A DNA stretch of 64,000 nt from Streptomyces sporangiiformans. GTDB taxonomy: Bacteria > Actinomycetota > Actinomycetes > Streptomycetales > Streptomycetaceae. The notes beneath the pieces were generated by a model. It saw only the letters and a program-made list of their open reading frames with translations, ran no database searches and was not told the DNA's origin. The translations under genes were made by a program, and so were the position numbers. Location of the stretch: the NCBI RefSeq assembly GCF_005768555.2, contig NZ_VCHX02000176.1:1-64000 (forward strand), given 5' to 3'. Shown here piece after piece: positions 34,714-42,632 of the stretch; within the stretch, counting starts at the first letter, position 1; every line of letters starts with the position of its first letter.

Positions 34714-35700
34714 TTAACCCTGCTCGCACACCGATGCGCTGAGCGTCGCTCGGCGGTAGTCCCGGGGTGGCACGCCGTACGCGGTGCGGAAAGCGCGGCT
34801 GAAGTCGGCCGGGTGGGTGAATCCCCAGCGGGTGGCGATGGCCTGGATGGCTGTGGCGCGCTGTGCGGGGTCGGCGAGGTCGGCGCGGCAGCGTTCCAGG
34901 CGCTGGGCGCGAATCCACGCGGCCACGGTGTGCTCTTGCGGTTCGAAGAGGCGGTACAGGTACCTGAGCGAGATGTGGTGGGCCGCGGCGACCACGGCAG
35001 GGCTCAGTTCCGGGTCCCCCAAGTGCCGCTGGATGAACGCCCGAACGTCCAGGATCAGCGCACGCTGCCGGCTCTCGGGCGGCACGGAACTCTCCGCTTC
35101 GAGTTCGTGGGCGAGCAGCGCGGTGACCAGATCGAACAGGACCGTACCCAGGCGGGAGGCGTCGGACGGCGGGTAGGAGTCCGTGTCTTTGATGAAGCGG
35201 GTGAGAAAGTCGGCGAGCAGGGCCCCGATCCCCTCGCGCCCGTCGAGACGTCGGGCCGCAAGCTCATCGACCCTGGCCTCCGGGAACGGCAGCAGTGCTC
35301 GTGGAAAGCGGACCACCGCCGCGTCGACCCTGCCCTGGGTGTTGGCTCCTTGGTAGGGCCGCGAGGTGTTGAAGAGCGCGAACTGCCGTACGCCGATCGT
35401 GGTCTCCCGGTTCACCTGGGACAGTTCCGTCTCTCCGCGCACGTTGAGCCGCAGGTGGTACAGCTCCGGATCTGATCGCCGAATGTGCCTCGGCGTTCGG
35501 TAGGCCCGCACTGACGGGATGGACGTGTAGCACACGTCGACGGCATCGAGGACCACGGTGCGTGCTGCCGCGCGGAAGTCGTCCCTGTGGTCGCAGCGGA
35601 TCTCCATGGGCACGGACGCCTGGTCGGACATCTCACGCCATGCCTCGAATCGCTCTGCCGGCGGTAAGTCATCGTTCCGGAATACTGTCGCGATCATCAT
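34714..35700 (-). CDS. AraC family transcriptional regulator
   Basis: 328 residues. The N-terminal AraC-binding-2-type sensory domain spans about 1-200 (FEAWREMSDQASVP, FNTSRPYQGANTQ). The C-terminal double helix-turn-helix spans residues 215-325 (HHISLRYLYRLFEPQE, AIATRWGFTHPADFSRAFRTAYGVPPRDYR), an intact AraC signature. Regulatory target not apparent; monocistronic. Confidence 0.88.
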   Translation of the reverse strand: MMIATVFRNDDLPPAERFEAWREMSDQASVPMEIRCDHRDDFRAAARTVVLDAVDVCYTSIPSVRAYRTPRHIRRSDPELYHLRLNVRGETELSQVNRETTIGVRQFALFNTSRPYQGANTQGRVDAAVVRFPRALLPFPEARVDELAARRLDGREGIGALLADFLTRFIKDTDSYPPSDASRLGTVLFDLVTALLAHELEAESSVPPESRQRALILDVRAFIQRHLGDPELSPAVVAAAHHISLRYLYRLFEPQEHTVAAWIRAQRLERCRADLADPAQRATAIQAIATRWGFTHPADFSRAFRTAYGVPPRDYRRATLSASVCEQG

Positions 35701-35870
35701 CCCCTCCGTATTGAGCGTCAGTCTGAACAGACCGTACTAAGTGCGCATAAATGTTCGATGAACGCGCAGATGTCGCTTGCTGAGCGGTTCGGCCCCCACC
35801 ACCCCGGCGAACCGGCCTACGCCCCCGGCCGGCCGGCCGACCTGTGCACATGCACACCCTGTCTGGCCGC

Positions 35871-36020
35871 TTACGCCAAGTCGGGCGCCGCGTACGTCAT
35901 GATCAGCACACCCGCGGCCACGACCGCGGACTGGAGGGCGAACTTCTGCCATCGCGAGGTCCGCCACCGGGGCAGGAGCGCCAGTACGCTCCTCCCCCAC
36001 ATCGTCCCGATGGCCGGCAT
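35871..36020 (-). CDS. Small single-span membrane protein downstream of sortase E
   Basis: 49 residues from MPAIGTMWGRSVL; nearly all codons end in G or C, supporting coding. Basic N-terminal half (LLPRWRTSRWQKF) followed by one membrane helix (VVAAGVLIMTYAA). Starts 15 bp after the sortase stop on the same strand, so co-transcribed. Unknown function; possibly a sortase accessory peptide. Confidence 0.5.
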   Translation of the reverse strand: MPAIGTMWGRSVLALLPRWRTSRWQKFALQSAVVAAGVLIMTYAAPDLA

Positions 36021-36034
36021 GAACCGCGGTGACC

Positions 36035-36868
36035 CTAGCGGGGCCGCATGGACGCCAACTTCCCCCACACCACCAGGCGGTACTTGGAGGTGTACTCCGG
36101 AGTGCAGGTGGTGAGGGTGATGTAGTAGCCGGGGTCGGTGTAGCCGTACCGCGGGTGGACGGTGCTGCGGGGTATGCCGCGGATCACCCCGCCGTCCCGG
36201 GGTGAGGTCTGCGCGAGCGTCGTGTCGACGACGTACGTGTAAGTGGCCGTGCTGGTCTCGACCTTGAGCCGGTCGCCCCTCCGAAGCCGGTCGATATGGC
36301 GGAAGGGTTCACCGTGGGCGTTCCGGTGTCCGGCGAGCGCGACGTTGCCGGCCCGGCCCGGCTGGGCGGTGTCCGGGTAGTGGCCGACGTACCCCTTGTT
36401 GAGAACGTTCGGCTTGCTGATCCCCTCCGCGACGGGGACGCGGAGCCCGAGACGGGGGACGGTGAGGATGGCGTAGGCCTGGTCCCAGCGCGGTGGCGTG
36501 GCGGGGGCGGAAGCGGTGGCGGGGTCGGGGCCGGCGCCGGAGCTCTGGGCCCGACGGAAGGAGCCGCCGGAACCACCGGACCCACCGGACCCACCGGACC
36601 CACCGGAGCCACCGGAGCCACCGGAATCACCAGAACCACCGCCCGAATCGGCGAGGCCGCCGCTACCGCCGTCCCACTCCCTCTCCAGGGCCTGGACCTT
36701 CCGTTCGGCCCCCTCCCGCGCCTGCCGGTTGGTCCACCAGAGCTGATGGACGACGAGGAGCATGAGGACGAGGCCGAGGGTGACGAGGAGTTCGGCACCG
36801 GTCCAGACGGCGCGCGCGTAACGGGCACGCCGCCGCCGGTCCCGCTGACTGGTGACGGGAACCCGCAT
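36035..36868 (-). CDS. Class E sortase with expanded Gly/Ser linker
   Basis: 277 residues from MRVPVTSQRD; AGGAGG seven bases upstream. One N-terminal membrane helix (LLVTLGLVLMLLVVHQLWW), then a low-complexity GGSGGSGG linker of about 25 residues encoded by a 9-bp tandem repeat. The sortase barrel has catalytic His in ALAGHRNAHG, Cys in LTTCTPE and Arg in SKYRLVVWG. TLTTC and the HRNAHGEPF context place it in class E, which anchors LAxTG proteins. Followed by a small membrane protein gene. Confidence 0.88.
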   Translation of the reverse strand: MRVPVTSQRDRRRRARYARAVWTGAELLVTLGLVLMLLVVHQLWWTNRQAREGAERKVQALEREWDGGSGGLADSGGGSGDSGGSGGSGGSGGSGGSGGSGGSFRRAQSSGAGPDPATASAPATPPRWDQAYAILTVPRLGLRVPVAEGISKPNVLNKGYVGHYPDTAQPGRAGNVALAGHRNAHGEPFRHIDRLRRGDRLKVETSTATYTYVVDTTLAQTSPRDGGVIRGIPRSTVHPRYGYTDPGYYITLTTCTPEYTSKYRLVVWGKLASMRPR

Positions 36869-37065
36869 ACGTACGCCTCCTGCCGCCGTCGAACGCCTCC
36901 CTGCCCGGTCCCTGGCTAGGCCCATGACCCGGCCTCGCGGGCGCACGATAAGGGCTGCCCCCACAACTCACCAGGCCCATGTACTCAGCCGTGCAGTATG
37001 CGGCCTCCGGCCGGGGCAGCCGTCGGCCAGAGTCGCCCTCACTCCGGGAAGGGAACGGCAGTACG

Positions 37066-38091
37066 GTGTCACCCATGCGCCCCGACACGTCTGCCGAACA
37101 CGTCGACCACAACGCCGAAGCAGCACGCCTGGAGCGGACCGCCGGCCTCTATCCCGAAGACGCCGAACACCTGCTGCTGCAGGCCGCGGCCCACCTGGAA
37201 CTGGCCGACGACCGCCCCCGGGCCTCGTCCCTCTACGACCGCCTGCTCGCCACCCCCTCCTCCCTGGAGAACCCGCTCCTGGTACGCGCCCTGAAGGCGG
37301 CCAACCTCTGGGAGTACGGCCACGAGGCGGAGGCCCGCGCGATCATCGACGGCGTCCGCGCCTCAGCTCCCCGCGACCCGGCCCCCTGGGTGATCGTGGC
37401 GGAGGCCCTGGAGGCCCACGACGAGTTGGAGGCGGCGCAAGAAACGTTCACGCAGGGCACGACCCTCCTGCTGACGGACGTGACGGACCCCCCGTACGCC
37501 ACACACCCCCTGCTCTTCGGCCGCCACCGCGTCCGCCGCATGCTGGGCATGCCGCACGACGACTGGGACGCCCGCGCGGACACCCTCCACAAGGCCCCGG
37601 TGTCCCTGGACGAGCTCCACGACCCCAAGCGGGTATGGGCCCTCGGCTCCGACAATCCAGCGGAACTCCAGGCGGAGATCGCCCGCCTCCAGTCGGAACT
37701 GACGACGGCCCGCGAGGCCCTGTCCCGCCCCTTCCCGGTGGCGGTCCTGCACTGGCCGGCCGACGAACTGACCGAACTCATCGCCGCGTACCCCTCCCTG
37801 GAGTCGGAGTACCCGTCCCACGAGCAGCACCTGGCGACGATAGAAGCCTCACTGCGAGAGCTCGCGGCCTCCGGCACGGGCAACCTGGGCATAGTCCCGG
37901 GCACGGTCCCGTCGTACGAGGCCTTCGCGGCATCGGAACTCGCGTCACCCGCGGACGCGAGCCTGCTCCCCCAGTACGCGACCACCCTCGCGGCCCGCGG
38001 CCGAGCGGTCCCGTGGCCGCCCGAGCAGGGGACGGCATGCTGGTGCGGGTCGGGCCGGACGTACGGGGAGTGCCACGGGGACGCCGGCTGA
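37066..38091 (+). CDS. TPR-like SEC-C motif protein
   Basis: About 341 residues (GTG 37066; ATG 37075 also possible). The N-terminal half is helical and TPR-like (LYPEDAEHLLLQAAAHLELADDR, EAHDELEAAQETF). The C-terminus ends with a SEC-C zinc motif, ACWCGSGRTYGECHG (CxCxSGxxxxxCH). Found widely as unannotated cytosolic proteins in Streptomyces. The zinc motif suggests nucleic-acid or protein binding, but no function is known. Confidence 0.75.
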   Translation: MSPMRPDTSAEHVDHNAEAARLERTAGLYPEDAEHLLLQAAAHLELADDRPRASSLYDRLLATPSSLENPLLVRALKAANLWEYGHEAEARAIIDGVRASAPRDPAPWVIVAEALEAHDELEAAQETFTQGTTLLLTDVTDPPYATHPLLFGRHRVRRMLGMPHDDWDARADTLHKAPVSLDELHDPKRVWALGSDNPAELQAEIARLQSELTTAREALSRPFPVAVLHWPADELTELIAAYPSLESEYPSHEQHLATIEASLRELAASGTGNLGIVPGTVPSYEAFAASELASPADASLLPQYATTLAARGRAVPWPPEQGTACWCGSGRTYGECHGDAG

Positions 38092-38169
38092 CGGGGAGGA
38101 GCTCGAGAACGGCCAAGCCTGGCTCGGCACTCGTTGGGCATGTGAACGGCGCTGCTAGATTCGTCCGCC

Positions 38170-38571
38170 ATGCGCTCACGTGAGTTCGACCTCGACTTTC
38201 GCGACCGAGCCAGTCGAATACGCAGCTGGGGTATCGGCCTGTTGTCCCTCGCGGCGCTCCTGTGGACCTGGTGTTTCCTGTTGCTGCTCACGCCGTACGA
38301 GGTCGACGAGGAGCCCGACGACCGTTACCCCCAGGAGTGCGAATCACGGTTGCTCACCGAGCGCGGTACGGCCAACGATGGCCTGCAAAGGGGTGCTTGG
38401 TGTGAGAACGAACGTGACTGGCCCGAGGCCCTGGCCGTGCTCGGGCTGTCCGTGCCGGTATCGGTCGCCGGCGTGGCACTCTTCACGAGCGGCAGCCTGA
38501 GCCGCCGGATGAGCGCCCACGCCGAGGCAATGCGCGAGCTGGACAGGCTTGCCGACGCACGGAAGAACTAG
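38170..38571 (+). CDS. Small two-span membrane protein
   Basis: 133 residues: a basic N-terminus, a first helix (GLLSLAALLWTWCFLLLL), an acidic extracellular loop with two Cys (PQECESR, GAWCENE), a second helix (LAVLGLSVPVSVAGVALF), and a cytoplasmic tail. Its TAG stop lies exactly at the edge of a small transposable element (see the element starting at 38571). Confidence 0.6.
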   Translation: MRSREFDLDFRDRASRIRSWGIGLLSLAALLWTWCFLLLLTPYEVDEEPDDRYPQECESRLLTERGTANDGLQRGAWCENERDWPEALAVLGLSVPVSVAGVALFTSGSLSRRMSAHAEAMRELDRLADARKN

Positions 38572-38786
38572 TGGCGTGTCGCGCTTCCTCGGCCGGGTAA
38601 TCGACGTGTTGCCCGGTGGTCAGCAGACTGTCTCCAGGACCTGATCTTGGAGGTGGAGCAGAGCGCCGCCATCGGCACCTACATCCGCTGGCGCAATACC
38701 CGCGCCGAGCCCAAGACCGACTTCGCGCCCGACTCACCGATCCGTCAGTGGACCGAATACCCGGCCAAAGCCGCGTGACAAGCCAC
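38571..38786 (+). mobile_element. 216-bp TA-flanked element: internally deleted insertion sequence (MITE-like)
   Basis: The left end GTGGCGTGTCGCG and right end (minus strand) GTGGCTTGTCACGCG form imperfect terminal inverted repeats. Both ends are bordered by TA (38569-38570 and 38787-38788), the target duplication of IS630/Tc1-type elements. The right part encodes about 50 residues resembling a transposase C-terminus (YIRWRNTRAEPKTDF, RQWTEYPAKAA) ending at TGA 38776. The middle is deleted, so it cannot transpose itself. The related left end is repeated at 39826-39881. Confidence 0.75.
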
Positions 38787-39643
38787 TAGTCCTGCGGAGC
38801 GTGCCCTTGCGGCTCTTGCGGCGGCCAGGTCTGTCCGGCCGGTTCCTGTCCTGGCAACGGGGGTGCAAAAGGAGCCTGTCCGGGCAAGTGCGGTCCCGCC
38901 GTGATATTTCCGGCGTGGGCTCCCTGCCCGGTCGGGACCCGACCCCCGCCACTGCTGACGATCCGCCGCAGACCCGCGCCGTACCGCAGCCACACCACCC
39001 CGATGACGATCGGGAACGCCAGACCGCACACGACCTGAGCAATGGCGAGCGCGATCCCGGCCGCCCCGTACTCGTCGAGGTCGGGCTCGAAGGCGACGAC
39101 GGGCACCCCGAGGAGGCCGACGGCAGGCGTCACGGCATGCCACTGCCACGCTTTGGGCGCGATGTGCCGGGCGGCACGGGCCTGCTGGAAGTGGCCGTAA
39201 CTGTAAGCCAGCCAGGCGGTGGCCAGCCCGCCGACGGTGAGCTGTGTCGTCTCGTCCGACCAGGTCTCCCACCGACCGAACGCAAGCATCCCGGTCGCGG
39301 CCGAGGTGAACTGCAGCAGCCCGCCCGACATAAAGGCCCGCGCCGCCTTCGGCCCTTCGACAAGCGCGAGCGCCCGCCCCATGGCCAGCGAGAACAGCGC
39401 GTTGACCAGGGCGGCCCCACCGATCACGACGACGGTACCGATGAAGAAGGTCAACTTCTGCTCGGCGGTCACCGTCGCGATCCCGTCGCCGATGATGGCC
39501 GCGATGGCAGGCAGCAGGAGCAGCCACAACACGCCGTTGACAGTCACCAACCACGGCAGCGAACCAAGCCCACGGCCCAGTGGCGTGGGCGGTGTCGCCG
39601 AAACGGGTGGCTGCGTTACGGGTCCGCCTCCGTTGAACTCCAT
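38786..39643 (-). CDS. DUF4328-type multi-span membrane protein
   Basis: 285 residues from MEFNGGGPVTQPP. Pro/Thr-rich N-terminus, about five to six membrane helices (VNGVLWLLLLPAIAAIIGD, FFIGTVVVIGGAALVNALF, YGAAGIALAIAQVVCGLAF), a FGRWETWSDETTQ loop, and a Pro/Gly/Gln-rich C-terminal tail (GPHLPGQAPFAPPLPGQEP). Layout matches DUF4328. Its stop codon is formed by the CTAG at the right boundary of the small transposable element. Confidence 0.65.
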   Translation of the reverse strand: MEFNGGGPVTQPPVSATPPTPLGRGLGSLPWLVTVNGVLWLLLLPAIAAIIGDGIATVTAEQKLTFFIGTVVVIGGAALVNALFSLAMGRALALVEGPKAARAFMSGGLLQFTSAATGMLAFGRWETWSDETTQLTVGGLATAWLAYSYGHFQQARAARHIAPKAWQWHAVTPAVGLLGVPVVAFEPDLDEYGAAGIALAIAQVVCGLAFPIVIGVVWLRYGAGLRRIVSSGGGRVPTGQGAHAGNITAGPHLPGQAPFAPPLPGQEPAGQTWPPQEPQGHAPQD

Positions 39644-39825
39644 GTGCGTCCGCCTTCCCCCGGGGCGGCTCGCCCGCCCGTCGCCCGCGTCATCGTAGGC
39701 CCAACGTGCGCTGTGGACCCGCCCGGGCGGCACGCCGCTGGGCCTTGCGCCCCGCGCTGTGCCTTCCTCGGCACTGAGGACGCGCAGGCGGCAGGCGAGC
39801 GGGTCGCCGGAGATCCGCGTGGTGT

Positions 39826-39881
39826 GTGCTGACCGCCGAACAGCACGTCGATTACTCGGTCGAGGAACCGCGACAAGCCAC
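39826..39881 (-). mobile_element. Solitary insertion-sequence left end, inverted relative to the 38.57-kb element
   Basis: Read on the minus strand it matches the first 55 bp of the 38571 element with about nine mismatches, including the terminal GTGGCTTGTCGCG. It is bordered by TA at 39882-39883. Only the outer end survives. Confidence 0.65.
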
Positions 39882-39962
39882 TAGGCAGCTTCTGGTGGAA
39901 CTCCTTCAGAAGCCCCCCGGCCCGTACGGCCGACTGCTACAGACCACGCATGGTGAAGGCAC

Positions 39963-40073
39963 TCAAAGGGCGAGGCCACGATGCCCGATCGATGTCAGGG
40001 CCACGACCCCCGCCACTTCCAGAACGAAGGCGAGCGCCTCGGCGACCCAGGCGAACGGGGCGGGGGTCGTCAT
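39963..40073 (-). CDS. Possible 36-residue hydrophobic peptide
   Basis: A short reading frame starting MTTPAPFAWVAEALAF, preceded by GGGAGG nine bases upstream, with GC-rich third positions and one hydrophobic helix. It lies in a debris-rich region after the transposon end, so it may be a remnant. Confidence 0.3.
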   Translation of the reverse strand: MTTPAPFAWVAEALAFVLEVAGVVALTSIGHRGLAL

Positions 40074-40151
40074 GGTGCGTGGCCTCCCGTGGCTGTACTC
40101 GCGCGGTGTCTCTGCCCAATGGGGACTTGTTCGACACAGGCGTACGGGTCG

Positions 40152-40477
40152 TCAGGGCCCTGGCAGCGGCAGACTGGGCAGCTCCGGCTGCCGCAGGTAC
40201 TGACCGCCGTCGTCAATGTGCAGGGTGAAGGTCTCCGCCCCTGGCCGGTCGGCCGAGTCATAGGCATCAATGAGGCACTCGGCCAGCGTCAGGTAAGGGT
40301 GGCGGCGGAGCCAGTGACCACGTCGGCGATGGCTTGGGCGATGCCGTGGGCGCGAACCTGCTCCCGCTGGCGGAGGCGAAACAGCAACCACCCCCCGTAA
40401 CTTGGCGCAAGGTACCCCCTCTGCTGCGCTTCCTCCTTGCGGAGCCTCAGACCAGTGGCATGATCTATACATGACAA
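40152..40477 (-). pseudogene. Frameshifted hypothetical gene
   Basis: The N-terminal half (RLRKEEAQQRGYLAPSYGG, QAIADVVTGSAATLT then stop) continues in another frame as LTLAECLIDAYDSADRPG and TFTLHIDDGGQYLRQP. A shift near 40289-40295 would join them to about 105 residues. The protein family is not recognised. The 5' end overlaps the start region of the divergent nuclease gene. Confidence 0.55.
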
Positions 40478-41607
40478 AGAAGGAGATAGTCATAGCCCCC
40501 GGGGACGTTGTCACAAGAGCCCAGATCCGTGAGGTGTTTGGAGGCAGTGCACAGGGAGGGATTTGCCCCTCCGTTGAAATGCAGAGCGTGAACCTATTTT
40601 CCGACCCCTCCGTGGGCGAGAAGTTAGGTTACTACGATGGGTGGCTTGCCGAAGATGACGACCTGGGCCCGGTCTTCGAATACACCGGGGCCGGGATGTC
40701 AGGGAACCAGACTTTTGAAGGGGTCGCAGGAGCTGGGAATAGGGCGATCCTGAAGCACGCCGAGCAAGGTCGCGCACTGAGGACATTTACGCAAGTTGGT
40801 AAAGTGCCCGGGAGTGGCACAAAGACCCATAAATATCTTGGCGAATTCTCACTCGATCGACTACAGCCCTACGCTTGGCGCCAAATACATGGCGCCGACG
40901 GCCGCGATCGAAATGTGGTGGTTTTCCGACTGAGGCCGGATGGTGAGGTACAGCGTTCCGAAAAAGATATAATCCCGCCGGCAGAGGAAACCACCGCAGA
41001 GCTTGTGCCCTTTACCGTGGTCACAGCGGCGATGCTCCAATCCGCTCCCGCAACAGGTGGTGCATTGTCGCAGCCAAAGCAAAGAAGGAAGAAGCCAAGC
41101 TCGCGAAGTAAGCCTGTCAATGCCGCAACCAGCGGAACATTTGTTGTACCAGAATCTTTTAACACGAGAATGAGCCTTCGGTCCGCCACGGCATCTTTTA
41201 TCGCTGTGCGGCGCGAAGCAGAATTAACCCAGGCATACAAGGATTACCTTGAGTCCCTAGGGCACACGGTTGGTGCTTTCCAAATAAAAGTCAGAGGCTT
41301 GAGCTCGACGCTTCGAACTGACCTGTATGACGCGACAGATCACATACTTTACGAAGTCAAAGGTGCGAGCGCCCGCGAGGACGTGAGAATGGCCCTCGGG
41401 CAACTTCTGGACTACAGCCGGTATGTGAGCACAGAAGCACATCCCGGGTCCCCCAAGCGGATCATCCTCCTACCTTCCGCACCTGACACAGATATGTACG
41501 ACCTTTGCGAGAGGTACGAGGTCGGGTTAATCCATCGTTCAGAGAGCGGAAAGTTTACTGTCGGCTCAAATCCCCTGGAGGGCTCTAAGGTTTGTCCAGC
41601 GCCTTAG
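40471..41607 (+). CDS. Candidate modification-dependent restriction endonuclease: SRA-like N-domain plus PD-(D/E)XK nuclease
   Basis: 378 residues from MTKKEIVIAPGDVV. Residues about 10-170 look like an SRA/YDG base-flipping reader (GDVVTRAQIREVFGG, YYDGWLAEDDDLGPVFEYTG, then NVVVFRLRPDGE). A Lys/Ser/Pro-rich linker follows. The C-terminal nuclease domain has LYDATDHILYEVKGAS (catalytic Asp and Glu-x-Lys near residues 283-297) and MALGQLLDYSRYV. Such fusions cut DNA bearing modified bases. GC is clearly lower than in neighbours and three Leu codons are TTA (in GEKLGYY, AELTQAY, VGLIHR), so expression would need bldA tRNA. Overlaps the DUF6602 gene by 23 bp, convergent. Confidence 0.7.
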   Translation: MTKKEIVIAPGDVVTRAQIREVFGGSAQGGICPSVEMQSVNLFSDPSVGEKLGYYDGWLAEDDDLGPVFEYTGAGMSGNQTFEGVAGAGNRAILKHAEQGRALRTFTQVGKVPGSGTKTHKYLGEFSLDRLQPYAWRQIHGADGRDRNVVVFRLRPDGEVQRSEKDIIPPAEETTAELVPFTVVTAAMLQSAPATGGALSQPKQRRKKPSSRSKPVNAATSGTFVVPESFNTRMSLRSATASFIAVRREAELTQAYKDYLESLGHTVGAFQIKVRGLSSTLRTDLYDATDHILYEVKGASAREDVRMALGQLLDYSRYVSTEAHPGSPKRIILLPSAPDTDMYDLCERYEVGLIHRSESGKFTVGSNPLEGSKVCPAP

Positions 41608-42448
41608 CCTGATGCTTGGCTTGACCCATTGGCCAACGGCGGACGGATGTACCCAAAGGCGTAGCATCCGAGTAAGGCACAAGGTCTAGAGGGTTCATCC
41701 ATGCGTCCGAGAAGTGAATATTAAGGTGTAGCGCAAGGGGCAGCAAGATATCCTGGTTGGGTATTGCGTCGATCTGCAGAAGCGACGCCCCTGGCTCGGG
41801 AGACCTATCAATATATCCGTTTACCGGGCTCTGCCATTGCAGCTGCCCCTTGCCAAGCACCCAGACGCTATCTGGCCATTCAACGAGATCTCGACTGCTG
41901 CACCATTTCGCGAGGTGCCCACCGACGGTCTCCAGCTTTAGACTGTCAAAGGCAATAATGATCCCAGATGTCGGGAAGAAGTCGTGAGCCTTCCCGTATG
42001 CCGAGGTAGATCTCGGAATTAATCCAGGTGTGGGGCGATAAGAGTTTTTCGGCAGCTGTCGCAACTTACTGATCTTATTGCATGCGTCTGCGAGTTGGTC
42101 GCCGTCCAGCTTGGTCTTCACCTCAATCACCCCATATACACACTCATTCGGGATGATCCGGTAACCACTCAAGGTAGTGAAGGAGGGCGTTCCACGGTCA
42201 ATGAGTACGATGTCACACTGGGGGGAAGTTTCTCCGGTCGCAGTCACGATTTCCGCGTTGTGTACTGCTTCAACATGAGGCGGTAGATATCCCGCTAGGA
42301 AGTCGCGAATAATTAATTCGCGCGACGTACCCGCCTCGCCGTTGTGATTGAAGGTCTTGGATTGCTCAAAGTCGGCTCGCATTCTCTTTGCAACTGAGCT
42401 GAGAATCTTGCCGAGCTTCTCCTGAGTCATGCCAATATCGTAGGTCAT
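41585..42448 (-). CDS. DUF6602-like protein with PD-(D/E)XK nuclease features
   Basis: 287 residues (start 42448, or ATG 42430; neither has a good Shine-Dalgarno). Patterns: GTSRELIIRDFLAGYLPPHV, then QCDIVLIDRG (Asp near residue 76) and CVYGVIEVKTKLDG (Glu-Val-Lys near 107), the catalytic order of PD-(D/E)XK enzymes. It matches what I recall as DUF6602, often near restriction and defence genes. One Leu in SRELIIR is TTA. Lower GC than the core genome. Divergent from the helicase and convergent with the SRA nuclease, forming a compact three-gene block. Confidence 0.65.
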   Translation of the reverse strand: MTYDIGMTQEKLGKILSSVAKRMRADFEQSKTFNHNGEAGTSRELIIRDFLAGYLPPHVEAVHNAEIVTATGETSPQCDIVLIDRGTPSFTTLSGYRIIPNECVYGVIEVKTKLDGDQLADACNKISKLRQLPKNSYRPTPGLIPRSTSAYGKAHDFFPTSGIIIAFDSLKLETVGGHLAKWCSSRDLVEWPDSVWVLGKGQLQWQSPVNGYIDRSPEPGASLLQIDAIPNQDILLPLALHLNIHFSDAWMNPLDLVPYSDATPLGTSVRRWPMGQAKHQAKALDKP

Positions 42449-42632
42449 CTGGCGTAGCGCCGTGTCAGAACTGCTGCTGACGTTCCCGAAACAACCAGCG
42501 CTCAGCAGACAGCGCGCCCACCCTGCGCGTACATCATGAAGGCGCCCTACCGGCTCAGTCGCTCCGTGGCTAGGTGTCAGTGGCCTCTGTTAGACATGGC
42601 ACAGCCGCCTGAGCGACCAAGGGAGCCACTGC

